Assembly (NCBI GenBank): GCA_028023455.1 | Contig: JAQFVV010000013.1 | Location: 2,978,001 to 3,042,000, forward strand | Source of the DNA: Epiperipatus broadwayi | Taxonomy: Eukaryota; Onychophora; Udeonychophora; Euonychophora; Peripatidae | DNA length: 64,000 bases | Direction: 5' to 3' | Shown: positions 30,560 to 42,749 of the stretch, in pieces | How the letters are laid out: the number at the start of each line of letters is the position of its first letter | How positions within the stretch are numbered: the first letter of the stretch is position 1 | Made by a program: the position numbers and the translations under genes | The notes under the pieces: generated by a model | Seen by the model: only the letters and a program-made list of their open reading frames with translations | Databases searched by the model: none | What the model was told of the DNA's origin: nothing

Positions 30560-33465
30560 TCTGCTAGCATGTGTACCGTTCGAAATTGTATGTTAATTCA
30601 ACACGATTCACAGCCTGGGTAAAAGTACCTCAAATCCAACATGCATGAGATCAAAGATCAAGAATACTTATGGATTCTAACCTGTTTACCCATTCTCAAA
30701 ATCTAACACTAATTAAACAACACTTTCATGGTAAGCAATTAATCTTTCATTAATTCTGGCCAGCTGCAACAGTGATCAAACATGAGTCTCTGGGATTTCT
30801 ACTATTTAATTCTATCATTTAATTTAATTTAGTGTTTGAGTGAGTTGATATAATGAGAATACATTTGGAATATGAGTGTGGGGGGGGGGACATTGAGCCA
30901 TCAGACAGCAGCACAATAATAATGGATAAGTAAACTTAAATAAATTAGAAACAAACCACAGGTAAATTAAGTTAAATTCAGACATATTTAATAAACATTT
31001 CTCTATAATTCTCTAATGCCTCACTACCTAACATTCCTGTTTATTAACACACAATTTCATGATCATAAACTTAATGTGTATGCCTATTTCAAAATAGTGG
31101 TATAATTTATATGCCAATTTTCTTACAAATGGTTGATTTAAATTCTTGGGTTGATGCCACCTCAAGTATGTACAGAGAAGAGACCATTATATTTCAAGAC
31201 CTTTGCTTATTACTATTAAATTTCACATGAACAAAAGATTTTCCAAGAGAGAAGTTATTTGGCTATGTTTGAGAAATGTTTTTGAAAGGATTGACACACT
31301 TAAATATAAGCGTCTCACGATATTCGCCAATGACTATGTTACATTAATAAAAATAATAAAATCTAACTCAACCCAGATCAAACCACCACGAGATTCTCAA
31401 TCTGGAGAAAATGGATGATATCTAGCACCTGAGTGATGTCACTGACATGAGCTCAATTTCACTGCCCCCACCCAGCGATGCCAACATGAGGAGCAAAATA
31501 TTTGCGCCATTGGCAAATTTAAAAATTTCAGATGAAAACAAAAGAATCTCCAAAATTTGCCAAGCTCAGCATACCTCGGATTTTATCTTTTATTGTTTTC
31601 AAGCCCTGACCAACATTTTATATAAATCAGTGAATCCATCACATGGTATTATTTTCAAGCAAAAACAGTAGCAAATCAAGTATAGTGCCAGATAATGTAA
31701 AACAAATATTAGATACAAATTTTTAATAATTTAACTTAAAATTACATTGAGTTATATATTACATTTAACTAATAATGAATTGACCCAGATTAGATTCAAA
31801 CAAATAAATTTTTAATATTATGCGAATATCATATTTCAGTTTAGGGCGATAAGTCTCTCCCTTCCAAACAAAATCTCAACAAAACATTTTAAATTCAATA
31901 TTATTAAACTCTCTTGAAAATGATCAATTATTGGAATTTCCCCCTTCCCCCTTTTTATGTTTAAAATATAATTAAATGGATACCCTTGCCCTAGCATTTT
32001 CCCTAAACCAAACCATTTACATATAAGGTAAGTTTTCTGTGTATAATAATATAAAATATAATTCATTTCACCTTGACAAAAAGAAAGAGGTTGCTCTAAT
32101 TAATAATCACTTAGAGTGCAATCTTAATTTTTACCTGCCGACAGACATTAGTCAGGAAATAAAGAATACATATTTGAATTAATTCTCTAATATGAGAACA
32201 TGGCAGGTAGGAATTTGTCGAGGTAAAAGCAAACTGGCATATATGTAAGATTTTAAAATCAAATATAAATTTAAAATGACATATTTATAAGCAAATAACA
32301 AATATCATTTATAGACCGCTTGACTAAGAAACATCTAATTTTACATTAAGATAGGCATAGTTTAAAGGCAGGAAATACATTTATAGCAGAGGCATTAAAA
32401 TTCAATTCTAGAAATTCAAAGTTACAAAATTAAAGTAGCATTTAAATCAAGAAAGAGAAATTACATTTTAAAGGCACTCATTTGCAAGATACTTAATTAC
32501 GTGGTCAACTAGAGACAAAAAAAAAATGTTACCTAACATTCCACTTTAAAATCCTTGTCCCTCAATGACACGAGGGATTTGAAATTGACTTCACATTTTG
32601 AACATAGGAATAGCTAGCTAGCTGCATTTATTCAGAGTTCAACATTTCAGTAGTCAAAAAATTAAACATTCAGAGAAATTTTTCAGGCTTCATGGCATCT
32701 GTGATTTCATTCAGGACCAAAAAGGTCCTAAGCACGCTAAGTCTGCTTACCCCAAACACATTGACACACTTCTTTAGGAAAACTTTATATGAACTGAACA
32801 AAAAATTAGCATGAACTCAGCACCAACTTAGCATGAACTGACCCCTATTGTTCTCCTCCTCCATTTATAGGTTTTTAGATCGCATTTCCACAATTTCCTC
32901 TTTTGCAATTGCCTGGAGCAAAATCTATATCTTGACTCGGGGAATTTTTATATTTGATCTAAACTATTTGAGCATTATCTTCCTAAGATTCACCCTCCTG
33001 ATAAATCCAATGATTTTATTGTTTCAAGTTTAAATATAGATTTTAAGAAATTTTCTTTTACTTTAATTTAATTAGAAAATCCATTACTATTTCGTTAATG
33101 GTTTCTCTTTTGTTTTATTTTATAGAGTAATTAGGGCTTATCTTAAAAGTGAATCTCCAGAATAAAATGCTCAATTTAAAAAAATATATTATTTTCAAAT
33201 TTATTTCTTAATTTATTTTATTTTTATTACAGTTCCCATTTTTTAATTCTATATGCACATATCTGTGCATATATATCTATACTTAATATTTAGAATCATT
33301 ATTTAAACAAAATATCTGAAATTTTATTAACTAATTCTTTATCTGTATATCTAATACATATAAAATGGCAAATGGAAACCCCAATAAAAATAATTGTTTA
33401 CAAAATTGATTATATTAGCAATATTAAAAGACTTGAAGCATGGATCTAATCCATAGATCGAGATC
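30560..33465. other. About 2.9 kb of unrelated sequence inside LINE ORF2
   Basis: The LINE reading is lost between the YVDD region (33.5 kb) and the thumb region (30.48 kb), where only a few hundred bases would be expected. The interval has no recognisable domain. It includes a run of 9-10 G near 30880, palindromes such as AGGACC-AAAAA-GGTCCT near 32715, and inverted TTTTACCT/AGGTAAAA pieces near 32130-32230. It is likely one or more later insertions; ends and target duplication could not be found. Confidence 0.5.
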
Positions 33466-33469
33466 CATT

Positions 33470-35640
33470 ACTTCACATGGGTATTTACAAGTTGGAGGAA
33501 ACCCGACAGATGAGAAATATCAGAAAGACAGACAAGAGACATCATCCACATAGGAGATATGATGCACTGATTGCTTTAAACTTGGAACATAGATTCTGGG
33601 AAGCTTGGCTTCAATCTGTTTAAGCAGTGGACTCAGATATGTTATAAAACATAGGATGGAGAGTGGAGATCCTTGTGGAATTGACAACTGTGGTCTGAAA
33701 CTCTCAGATAGCTTTCCAACTAGTGAAGTGAAGATGGACCTGTTGGATGAAGACATCTGGAACATTATAATCCTGGAGGTTTGAAGCAGAATTGAGGGAA
33801 CTACTGCATCAAAAGCAGAGGAGAAATCTAGCTGAATTACTATGGATTTAGATTACCTATGAGATCTGACATGCTCAATAAGGAGGAGAAAGCATTGCAC
33901 TGCATCAGTGGTCAATGATCCATTGCAAGCAAATTGGGGGAAATGTGTTTAAACACCTGGTCTTATATTGAATATTTTTACTATAGATCTATGGTTTTGA
34001 TGAGTAAAGGAATCATGGAAATTGGCTTAATATTAATTAATTCAAATGGGTTTATGTGCTTTTTTATAAAGGATACCATCACCACTGGATAGAGTCATGG
34101 AAATTGGCTTAATATTAATTAATTCAAATGGGTTTATGTGCTGTTTTATAAAGGATACCATCACCACTGGATAGAGTCATGGAAATTGGTTTAATATTAA
34201 TTAATTCAAATGGGTTTATGTGCTTTTTTATAAAGGATACCATCACCACTGGATAGAGATCCAGGATGTTTTAAAAATATCCAGCTAGCACATCAATAAG
34301 TTGATGAACTATAATTGCAGTGAAGTGAGATAGATGGATAAGTACAAACCTAGGAATGCCATGGATCCCCAGATGTGTACTCTGTGGATATGATTTTAGC
34401 TTTTGGATGATTTTTGCTTCTGTGATATTGTGAGTGAAAAGAATCTCAGTCTCCCTCCAAATGTGTCCTATTTCTGCACTGAACATGATTTTGTGGTGAG
34501 CATCATGGAGGTGGGCCTGGCTGCAGCTCTGAGTGCCTAACTAATATAGCTTTGAGTCCAGTTATGGAGAGAGGCAGGGAAGATTTTGGGTTCTTTTCAT
34601 GGCTATATATTGTGTCAAGTCTCTCTGTTTTTCTAGGTATTGACATTTCAATTCAATGACTGATTGAGGACAGACGTCAGAGGGAGAGAAATTATCAAGC
34701 TTCTCAGCAATCGCATCCAGCTCACCCAAAAGGTGTTTGGACCTTTGGTCCTCCTGCTATATAAGTTGATTAATGAGCTTAGAATTCCCACAAATGATGA
34801 TCACCATTGAATTGGTGGAAGAGATTTGACTTTTTGAAAAAATATGTATGCTTCTGAAAAAATACACTCCAGAGTTGCTGATTTGTTTAGTAGTCTGATT
34901 GTAAGAGAAAGCTGTGATTGAATTGAATAATTTGTATCAAACGTTAGTGAGAGTTGCATGGCTAGATGATCTGTAAATGGAACTAGTTGGAGAATTGCAC
35001 TGAGATTGTAATGAATTACTGGTGAATAGTACAGTAGATCGATGAGGGAAGTTGTTTGACACATGTAAAAGGAGAAGGCATTAGGTGGAAAACAGCCTTC
35101 TCTACAGAGAAGAACTCTGTTCAGAAGATGAAGGTATTTGTGGTTGAACTTAGTATAACTCATATTAAAGTCTCCAAAGAGAATTGTTGGAGACTTGTCA
35201 GAAGACAGAAGGGAGTTAATCTTGTTTAAGGTTGAGTGTGCGAACACTAGCTCACTGTTGATATATAAGTATATCATATTAAGTGTGAAGTTTGATGTTG
35301 AACATCAGGAAGTCTTTGTCGAGATATAGCATTCTGAGTTTAGTGTAGGCCAATTCTTGCTGGTAAAGAAAGTGACTCTAGAGGAGGCAGTTTGAGATGG
35401 AACATAGTAAAATGAACCCAGTTGTTGCATTAGCTGTGGTATTTGATTGTTTGAGTTGATGTGAAACTTGGTTTCTGCAAAGCATACAACCTGAAGCCTG
35501 GATTTCTGTAACCAATGTTTGATGGCATAGACACGTTGACACCACCAATTTTAATCTGCGTAATTGTTTATTGGTTGGGAAGTGATGCAAACTGGTGAAT
35601 TGTCGGTCAGAAAGAATGTCCCATTAGTAGGAGATGACTG
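33470..35640 (-). pseudogene. LINE ORF2, endonuclease and reverse transcriptase palm
   Basis: Minus-strand pieces in order. First is an AP-endonuclease start with VVCFAETKFHI. A frame at 34801-35277 with TILFGDFNMSYTKFNH and, towards its end, LVPFTDHLAMQLSL gives the GDFN and DH endonuclease motifs. An RT start around 34486 follows, then SFIKKHINPFELINIKPIS. Last come IPQGSPLSILCFITYLSPLL and SYVDDVS, the RT motifs B and C. This is the standard non-LTR endonuclease-RT order. Multiple frameshifts and an 82-bp triplication show it is dead. Minus orientation agrees with ORF1 upstream. Clade: probably L1/Tx1-like, not certain. Confidence 0.8.
34013..34258. repeat. Three tandem copies of an 82-bp unit
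   Basis: Units 34013-34094, 34095-34176 and 34177-34258 begin TCATGGAAATTGG and end CACTGGATAGAG, with one change each in the second and third. The unit is a piece of LINE RT (encoding VSFIKKHINPF on the minus strand). 164 added bases are not a multiple of three, so the triplication breaks the frame. Confidence 0.95.
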
Positions 35641-35727
35641 GAGAAATGTGAAGAATTATTACTTAATATTGATGACTGCTCATCTGCATATAAAGGTTTG
35701 TAGTTGGTGAGATTTTTGTCTTAAGTG

Positions 35728-37487
35728 CTATCTCTGGAGTGGGCTGTGACTCGAATCCTCTGGTTCTCTTGTTCTTTTTTGTTGCTTTTGCCAAGTGCTA
35801 ATTCGGTTTTGAAAGGCATTCGATCCTGGGTCAGAATCAGCATGGGAAAGGTTATTTTCTTCTGGCTGGGACCCCAAGGAGTCTTGAATGTTGCTTTTAT
35901 TTAAAGCATCTTGATTGGTTTGCATTGGCTGAATTGGCAATGAATGTTTTTGTTTGATCTTAATCAAGAATAGGATTCACTTGATCAGTTTCATCAAGCT
36001 GTTGAAGAGCAGTGGTGGATAGTTGCTGTTGGGAGCTCAGTTCATTAAACAAGTATGAGATTTTAAGCTGTTCTCTATTGATTGTTGAGAAGTGTTAAAT
36101 TGTAACTGCTGATAGGTTGACTCAGTTGAGCTTGTATCTAAATTCAAATTTTATTCTGTTGGTTGATGATGTGCTTGATGTAGTACAGGCTGTTGCATAA
36201 GCACCATATTTTCTACTTATTCTACTTGTTGAGCAGTGTTAGAGTCTTGCGGTGAGGTTTGATTCTGGGAATTAGTGTTGCATTATGATTTTCTAGCATT
36301 GCAGGGAACACATTCTTTTGGGGCATGCCTTGACTAGGTGAGTGCACTCTCCACAAAAGAAACACCAAGGCTGCACTCCATATATAGAAATAAAAATGGG
36401 GCACTTGTCGTCCTCAAGAGTAGATGGAATATCAACTGGAGTGCAGCCTTTAGCAAGTTTGATGATAAAAGCTGCAGTGTTGGAAGGTAGTTCAAAACTG
36501 GATCTCTTCTCAACAAGGTATTTGAAACTAATAATTTCACCATATTTGGTTAGCAACTTTTGAAGATCTGTCTGGGTAAAGTTGAGGTAACAGTTTCTTG
36601 CAAAGCCATAGGCAAGCCTTAGCCTGTTCATATTTATTGTTATGAGGTAGTATTGATTTAAAATCAAGTGCTGTCTCTGATAAGTTTTCTTTCTGTAATA
36701 TGTTATTGAATTCAAAGATCAGGTATTTTCTGTTTGGGTGATTATATACCCTTCTGATAACACCACCCAGATTCTAATCTGTCAGCAGTTGGAAAAAGTC
36801 TTTCAACTATTATCAGTGGCGGTGAGAATAAGGGTGTTATCATTTGAGTAATGTAAAAAGGAGTGAGATAAAAAAATTCTTGAATTAAATTCAAGGCTGA
36901 TGCTTTGATGGTTATTCAATAAGTTTTGAAGGTCTTATAGGTTTGGATGCAAAGATTTCTCATTCGCAATTGAGGTGGCAAGATATCCCTAATTGTGGAA
37001 GGTAAGAGGGGGAGTTTGATTTTGTGTGTTGAATTTGTTTTTACTTAGAACTGTAGTATAAGACTGTTTGTTGCTATCAATAAAACCATTCGATGCTATT
37101 TTAGACAGTAGCAGTGGAAAATCAGTTTGGAAAATATGTTCTACTTGGGGTAAGTCGTTGTTTCTGGTATCAAAATTTAGGTAATTGCCTAAGGAATCAG
37201 ATTCAGTAATTTTAAATCCACTGTTTGGTCCTTGAGAGTTTTGCTGTTTCAATAGCTGTGACCATTGTGATAAACAATTTTGACTATTTGCAGAAGAAAT
37301 TAAATTCTCATAGTTTTTGTTTGCTGTGATATGGTTCTAGTGGGAAGTCGATATGGTGTTCTATTGTCCAGATATGAATTTTTAGATCTTAAAAATGGAT
37401 CTAAAATGCGTTAGTGTTAAAACATGCATTTGAATTTTCTTTAGCATTGAACTCTAGAGGATCCAAATAAAAATTTGGGGCACTCAT
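35728..37487 (-). pseudogene. LINE ORF1 (RNA-binding protein with CCHC knuckle), broken
   Basis: The minus strand starts at 37487 with MSAPNFYLDPLEFNAKENSN and soon meets a stop. The frame 36989-37252 contains SYTTVLSKN, typical of ORF1 starts in several LINE clades. The frame 36293-36715 has an RRM-like stretch and a zinc knuckle CFFCGECTHLVKACPKR (CX2CX4HX4C). A Gln/Ser-rich tail ends at 35728. ORF1 proteins coat the LINE RNA for retrotransposition. ORF2 follows within about 90 bases, as in an intact LINE layout. Confidence 0.7.
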
Positions 37488-38980
37488 TTTCTAATGAGTT
37501 AATAGAAAATGAAAGAAAAAGAGTTTACCTGTTAATTCCAGAAGCTCTGTTTATTGAAGTTTGAATGAAAATATTAGAAATTAAAATTTTATTTCCAACC
37601 GATATACTGAGATGATTCCTCATTGGTGCTATAAAACTAATTTTTAACAATAGTAATAACCTTACTTTTCACATTATATTATTTTTCTTAGATCATTTCA
37701 TTATTTTAAATTCTTTTGAAGTAACAATACTTGCATTGATTATTTTTTAAAAGAAATGTTGTTATACAATTATTTATTTAAGTATTGGATTTTCAATTTA
37801 ATGAAACTGAGTAATTTTCTACATAACCCACATTAACTCCACAATGTAAATAATAAAAGTTTAAAATCCATATCACTTTAAGATTAATAAATTTATTTTT
37901 AACTTTAAGAAACACAGTGTAGTTAATAATCCATGATTTTAGTACATTTTATATCTATATTAATTATTTTATATCCTTAAATATTTCTGTATTAGCTTTG
38001 GAAACTATTGGTAAAAAAAAAGAAAAGAAAAACTGGTTTTGTTAATTTGTTAGGAAAAAGTTGTAATTGCTTACAAAATTTTTCATTACTTTCCGCTTGC
38101 ATTATGTGTTATACCACAATCTAATTCTAGATCTATAGAGCAATCAAAGATGTAGATAGAGTAATGTATCCTTTAAAATTTGCATATTGAATAGTGTCCA
38201 TCATATTTCAGCACCCTTATAGCCTATGAAAACCAGTAGCACTAATTCATACAATCAAATGTTAAAAATTGTCGATGATTTGTGCAGTTCAGCATTCAAA
38301 ATAGAAAAAAAAAAACGTTTAATATAGAATGTATGGTTGAAAAATCAAGCAACACTTGAAATCAAATGTTCAGAAATAGTCTAAAACGATTCATTATAGT
38401 AAAAAAAATTTCTTTTTCACAAGTCAAATCTCTAGTCTAAAATGCAAGCACAAAAACACAATGAATAACGTAATTATATATAATTATAAGTATGCGACTT
38501 TTTTTACTAGTGAAGAGAAAAACAATTTGTTATTATATATAACAAATGAATGAGCCATCCAAATCTGGTTAAAACATTTTAAGAAATATAGTCAGTGATC
38601 CAACATCAAATGCATGGATAAAAGATAAAGAAACACTTGAAATAAATGATCAGGTACAGTGAAAAATAATTTACTATTGTGGAAAAATTATTTCTTTAAA
38701 AGTAAAATCTCAATTTTTTTATGCAAGGCATTGGAAATGAAATCCCTGGAGATTTGCACTTTGATTTTGAATCTAGCAATTATTATTGTGACATTGGATT
38801 GTAACAATTGTTGCTCATCGTATGGATTGTGATTCTAGTTTTGTCATTTGATATCTACCAATAGTTAAGGACTTCATGGATTAAGGCTTCTAGTTTTTTA
38901 TAAGTTGTCTGGAAGCTGAAACATGATGGGCAAAACTCAAGTTCCCAAAGGGTTCAATTGTGATTTGAACATTGGATTAG
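37488..38980. other. AT-rich non-coding stretch with a diverged duplication
   Basis: No gene. 38310-38450 and 38600-38730 resemble each other (AACACTTGAAAT, then TTTACTAT/CATTATAGT and ATTTCTTT blocks in the same order). Confidence 0.45.
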
Positions 38981-38984
38981 GGCT

Positions 38985-39690
38985 ATTGTGTCACCCATCT
39001 TTGCAGTCTTGAGGACTGAGTCTGTTGCTTGGAGAGTTCCCAAGGCTTACTTCCTGGTCTTGGATGGAGGCGGGATGTGGGTGTATTGGGTTCTAGTATG
39101 GGCTTCAGATGAGAGTCTGGAACTTGGGAAGGTTCCTGGGGGCTGGACTCTGGTTCTTACAGGGGATGGGATATAGGTGCTATGGAGATTAGTATGGGTT
39201 TCTTCTTTCTTGTCTTTAGGGTGGTGGAGATGACATGATGCATTGTAGTTTTGATTTCTTTGTTGTCTATGTGATTCATAGATTTCTTATTGGACTATGT
39301 GATAATCTGTAGATGGCATATGATGTAAGCATGTAAGATTTAAATTTTTGATTAGTGCTGCAGTGTTACTTGTCTTGGCTGTGAAGATGAGAGAATCTCA
39401 TGCTTGGGTGACTCAAGCCAGAGAGTTCTACTAAGGTCTAAACTTCAAATTGGGGCTGCTATGCCATCTGGATGTCAGCATCTGGTGCTTGGAAGGTCTC
39501 ACAAGCCTGGGTTTTTGTGGGGATCTGGGTGCTGTGGGGATTAGTAAGGGCATTGGATGAGAGTCTGAGCTTTGGAATTACTCTGAGGCCTGGTTCCTAG
39601 TCCTTAGAGGGGGGCTGGGATGTGGGTGCTGTGGGGATTAGTATGGGTTTACACTTTCTTGTCTTCTGGATGGTGGAGATCGATTCTTAG
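38985..39690 (+). repeat. G-rich degenerate tandem repeat
   Basis: Phrases such as GGGATGTGGGTG, GGGGATTAGTATGGGTTT, GATGAGAGTCTG and TTCTTGTCTT recur in order at about 39065-39225 and 39510-39680. The short open frame 38988-39176 (Trp/Gly/Val-rich) is best explained by the repeat, not by a protein. The G/T strand asymmetry is strong. Confidence 0.65.
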
Positions 39691-39719
39691 TAATTGTGAT
39701 CTACCTAGTTGCCATTACA

Positions 39720-41139
39720 GTCGGGGATTACTTAGTAAACTATGAGAGAAGCTAGGAATGGCAAGATGTATGCAAATACACTGTAAGGTTTTTCTATTCA
39801 TTCGGTAAATCAAGTTCTGCATTGTAAATCATACTTTGAATCTTGTATATCACTAAATGCAACATGTAAATTCAAAGATTAATATTATGTTATTTAGTCA
39901 TATTTTGAGAAAAAAAGTTGTAATTGCTAATAATAAGTCACAAATACCTTCCCAAAAAAAGTCAAATAGTAGCAAAATTGAAATCATAAAATAAAAAAAT
40001 ATTAATTATGATTTAATTCAGCAATGGATCATTTAAATGTCTAAAATTAATGTAATCACTACAAAAAATAATCCAAAAATAACTCACATTAGATAAAAAC
40101 TTTGATATTTACATATTAGACCTGCTGTGGTATTTCACAGAAGTATCAGTCCGCCAATAACAGTGAAATCTTGAGATCTCATCAAGCAATATGTACATGG
40201 TAACTTCTGAAAAACTTAAGTGCTACATTTTTTAAAATGGACCCTTCTCACACATTATTTTGATGATTTTTCACAAGGTTAAAAAGTTATTGACAGATGG
40301 ATATGTATGTGAAATGTTGCACCAACTCCAATCTATAAACTAATCCTCCAGACTAATACGCAAATCTGAAAAAGTACATTTTGAACAATATAAAAAGTAC
40401 AAATTTATATACAAAAACAATTAAAAAAATTACAATATTAAATAAAAATGAGTAGTTGTGAGTTTTTAATATGGCATTCTCTTGTTGCAAACATACACAC
40501 ACTCGAGAAATGAGCTGCAATTCCCAAATTTTACTTAAAATTAAAAAAATACTACATATATTAATTCTGGAAGGAAATTACAAAAAGAACACTAAAACAA
40601 AATTAACACAAAAAAATCCTACATAAGGAAAATAAAATATAAAAAAATACTATTACATCTATTCACTTGCTTAAAATCAAAATATTCTTACCATGTATAT
40701 ATAACAGGAATTGCTATGATAAAACAATCGTATCTCTCTGCAAAAGATCACCAAACATTACTACTTCATTTTAATTGCATCTTCCTCAGTAGTGGGCAGC
40801 AATTGCCAAATTTTTATCACGATACTTACAAATCCAAAATAATAAGTATATTAATTACAAAAATGGGCAGTAAAGCAAAGAAAAAAAATACTACATCTAT
40901 TAACTATGGCAGAAAATTACAAAATTAACTGATAAAAAAAAACCTACATCTGTAACAGGAATTACAAAATGAAAACTTAAATCATATGTTTGGGTGATAT
41001 AACACTTGCATGGAATCTTGATTGAGAAATGTGTCCAATTAAATTTATTTTATTAAAAAAAAAAATTAGTAAACTTTTATCAAAATGAAAAAAAAATAGT
41101 AAACTTTTATTAACACAGAATCACTGTGGTGAACTGATT
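39720..41139. other. AT-rich stretch, probable flank of Merlin relic B
   Basis: No gene. ATTTACATATTAGACCTGC near 40108 is the inverse of GCAGGTCTAATATGTAAAT near 4751, beside relic A, so it may be the terminal region of the same element family. Confidence 0.45.
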
Positions 41140-41620
41140 TTTTTGATATCATTCAGAATGCAAAGGAAAGCATTAACTTCTTTGTGTAGTTTCTGCCACA
41201 TAATTTCTGCCAAATATGAATCGAGGTGCTGGCATACTATTCTTTGGTGTTGTTTATTATGCTATTTTACTGCACCCAAAATCTTTCTATGTTCTGAGTG
41301 TGAACACCAGTTTCTAGATTGACAAAGTTGTATCTATGGTTTACTCAAAAAAAATCTGGAAGATCATAGTTCTTCATTTTTACATGCTTTCCAGAACTCT
41401 GAATAAATTGCTGAGCCACTTCCATTAGATTTGTCACTGTTCTGTCCTCAACTGCCATGATGAAACAGTCAGCAGTCTCCCCGCCAAAGCCCCCAAACAT
41501 CCACTGTTCCAGAAGCATTCATTTGCCTTTATTTTTTGTTTGTTTTGAAAAGGCTCTCATCTATTTCAACAACTTTGTTAAGGACTCCAACAAAATCTGG
41601 ACAATAAATAATCAAAAAAT
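41140..41620 (-). pseudogene. Merlin/ISXO2-type transposase relic B
   Basis: The minus strand gives, over several frames, VVEIDESLFKTNK (first catalytic Asp region), then EQWMFGGFGGETADCFIMAV and EDRTVTNLMEVAQQF. These are followed by TGVHTQNIERFW (final acidic residue region) and QHLDSYLAEIMWQKLHKEVN. This is the order of an IS1595/ISXO2-type DDE domain. The segment expected to hold the second Asp is not recognisable. It resembles relic A (HLDSYLVDF) more than the intact element at 21-26 kb. Stops and shifts show long decay. Confidence 0.75.
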
Positions 41621-42625
41621 AATCAAAATTTGGTAATTATAAATTTATCACTTGGGTTTATCAGAAATTCCTGTATACATCTTATTTGATAAGATCACAA
41701 GGTTAATAAAGTGAAAAAGGCAAATTAATTTTTACAATTAAATTAAATCTCCAACCAATTTTTACCTAAGAATAATATTTTCCAAAATCATAAAAAAATA
41801 TAGGTATAATTCCATGAATAGATATAGAAATTAATTTCAAACTAAGCTAATTGTTAATTCTACTCCAATTGAGTTCACACTAGATCTTTTAATCCCTGTA
41901 AGTGCACAAAAGTAGGAAAATTAAAGCAAACTAAAACATTTTTCTAAAACTGTGATTAAATTTGGATTTGAAAAAGTTAGCATTGAAAGCATAATTGATG
42001 AATCTGGTTTCATTTCCATAAAAAAAAAAAAAACTTTTTTATTCATTTGTCATCAAATTCCTTTTAAAATTTTAGAAAATAAATTACCAAATCGAAGTCA
42101 TTGTTTTACTTTTATACCATATTTAAATTTTACAATAAATAAAAAGGCTGTTTTAGAAAATTAGGCATTAATTAGGAATTATATAGATTAATTAAGATAC
42201 TGACAGTTAAAATATTTAGAACTGACTTATTTATCACCTTAAATGATAAATGATTATTCAAATTCTTTAATATCAAAAAATAGTTGCTAAATCAGTTTTC
42301 TATTAGTAATTTGGAAGATTAAAAAATATGATTAATGAAAAATATTTTTGCTCTGCTATTCCCTAAACTTTTGTAATAAATGTTTTTATATGACTTTACT
42401 ATAATTTACAATTCTGAGATTAAACACTTCTCCAATTATCAATAGAAATTTGGAAAAGCAAGTGTGTTGTGCATAATCATATATAAAATTAGAAGATAAA
42501 AAAATTCAAATTCAGAAATTTAGCTGTGCATTAATAAAATGGCAAATTTTCTAAAACTCAAGATTCATGGATTGTGACCAGTTATGACACTTCTAGTGCT
42601 CAAATTTCTTAAGAATTTCCAAGCA

Positions 42626-42626
<1 letters not shown>

Positions 42627-42720
<94 letters not shown>

Positions 42721-42749
42721 CATCATCATCATCATCATTATTATTATTT
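42627..42749. repeat. ATT microsatellite with ATC segment
   Basis: Long ATT/TTA run, changing at 42721 to CATCATCATC for about 18 bases and back to ATT. Confidence 0.97.

Noticed and set aside
38988-39176. 62-codon Trp/Gly-rich ORF as a gene
   Set aside because: It lies in a G-rich degenerate tandem repeat that explains the composition.
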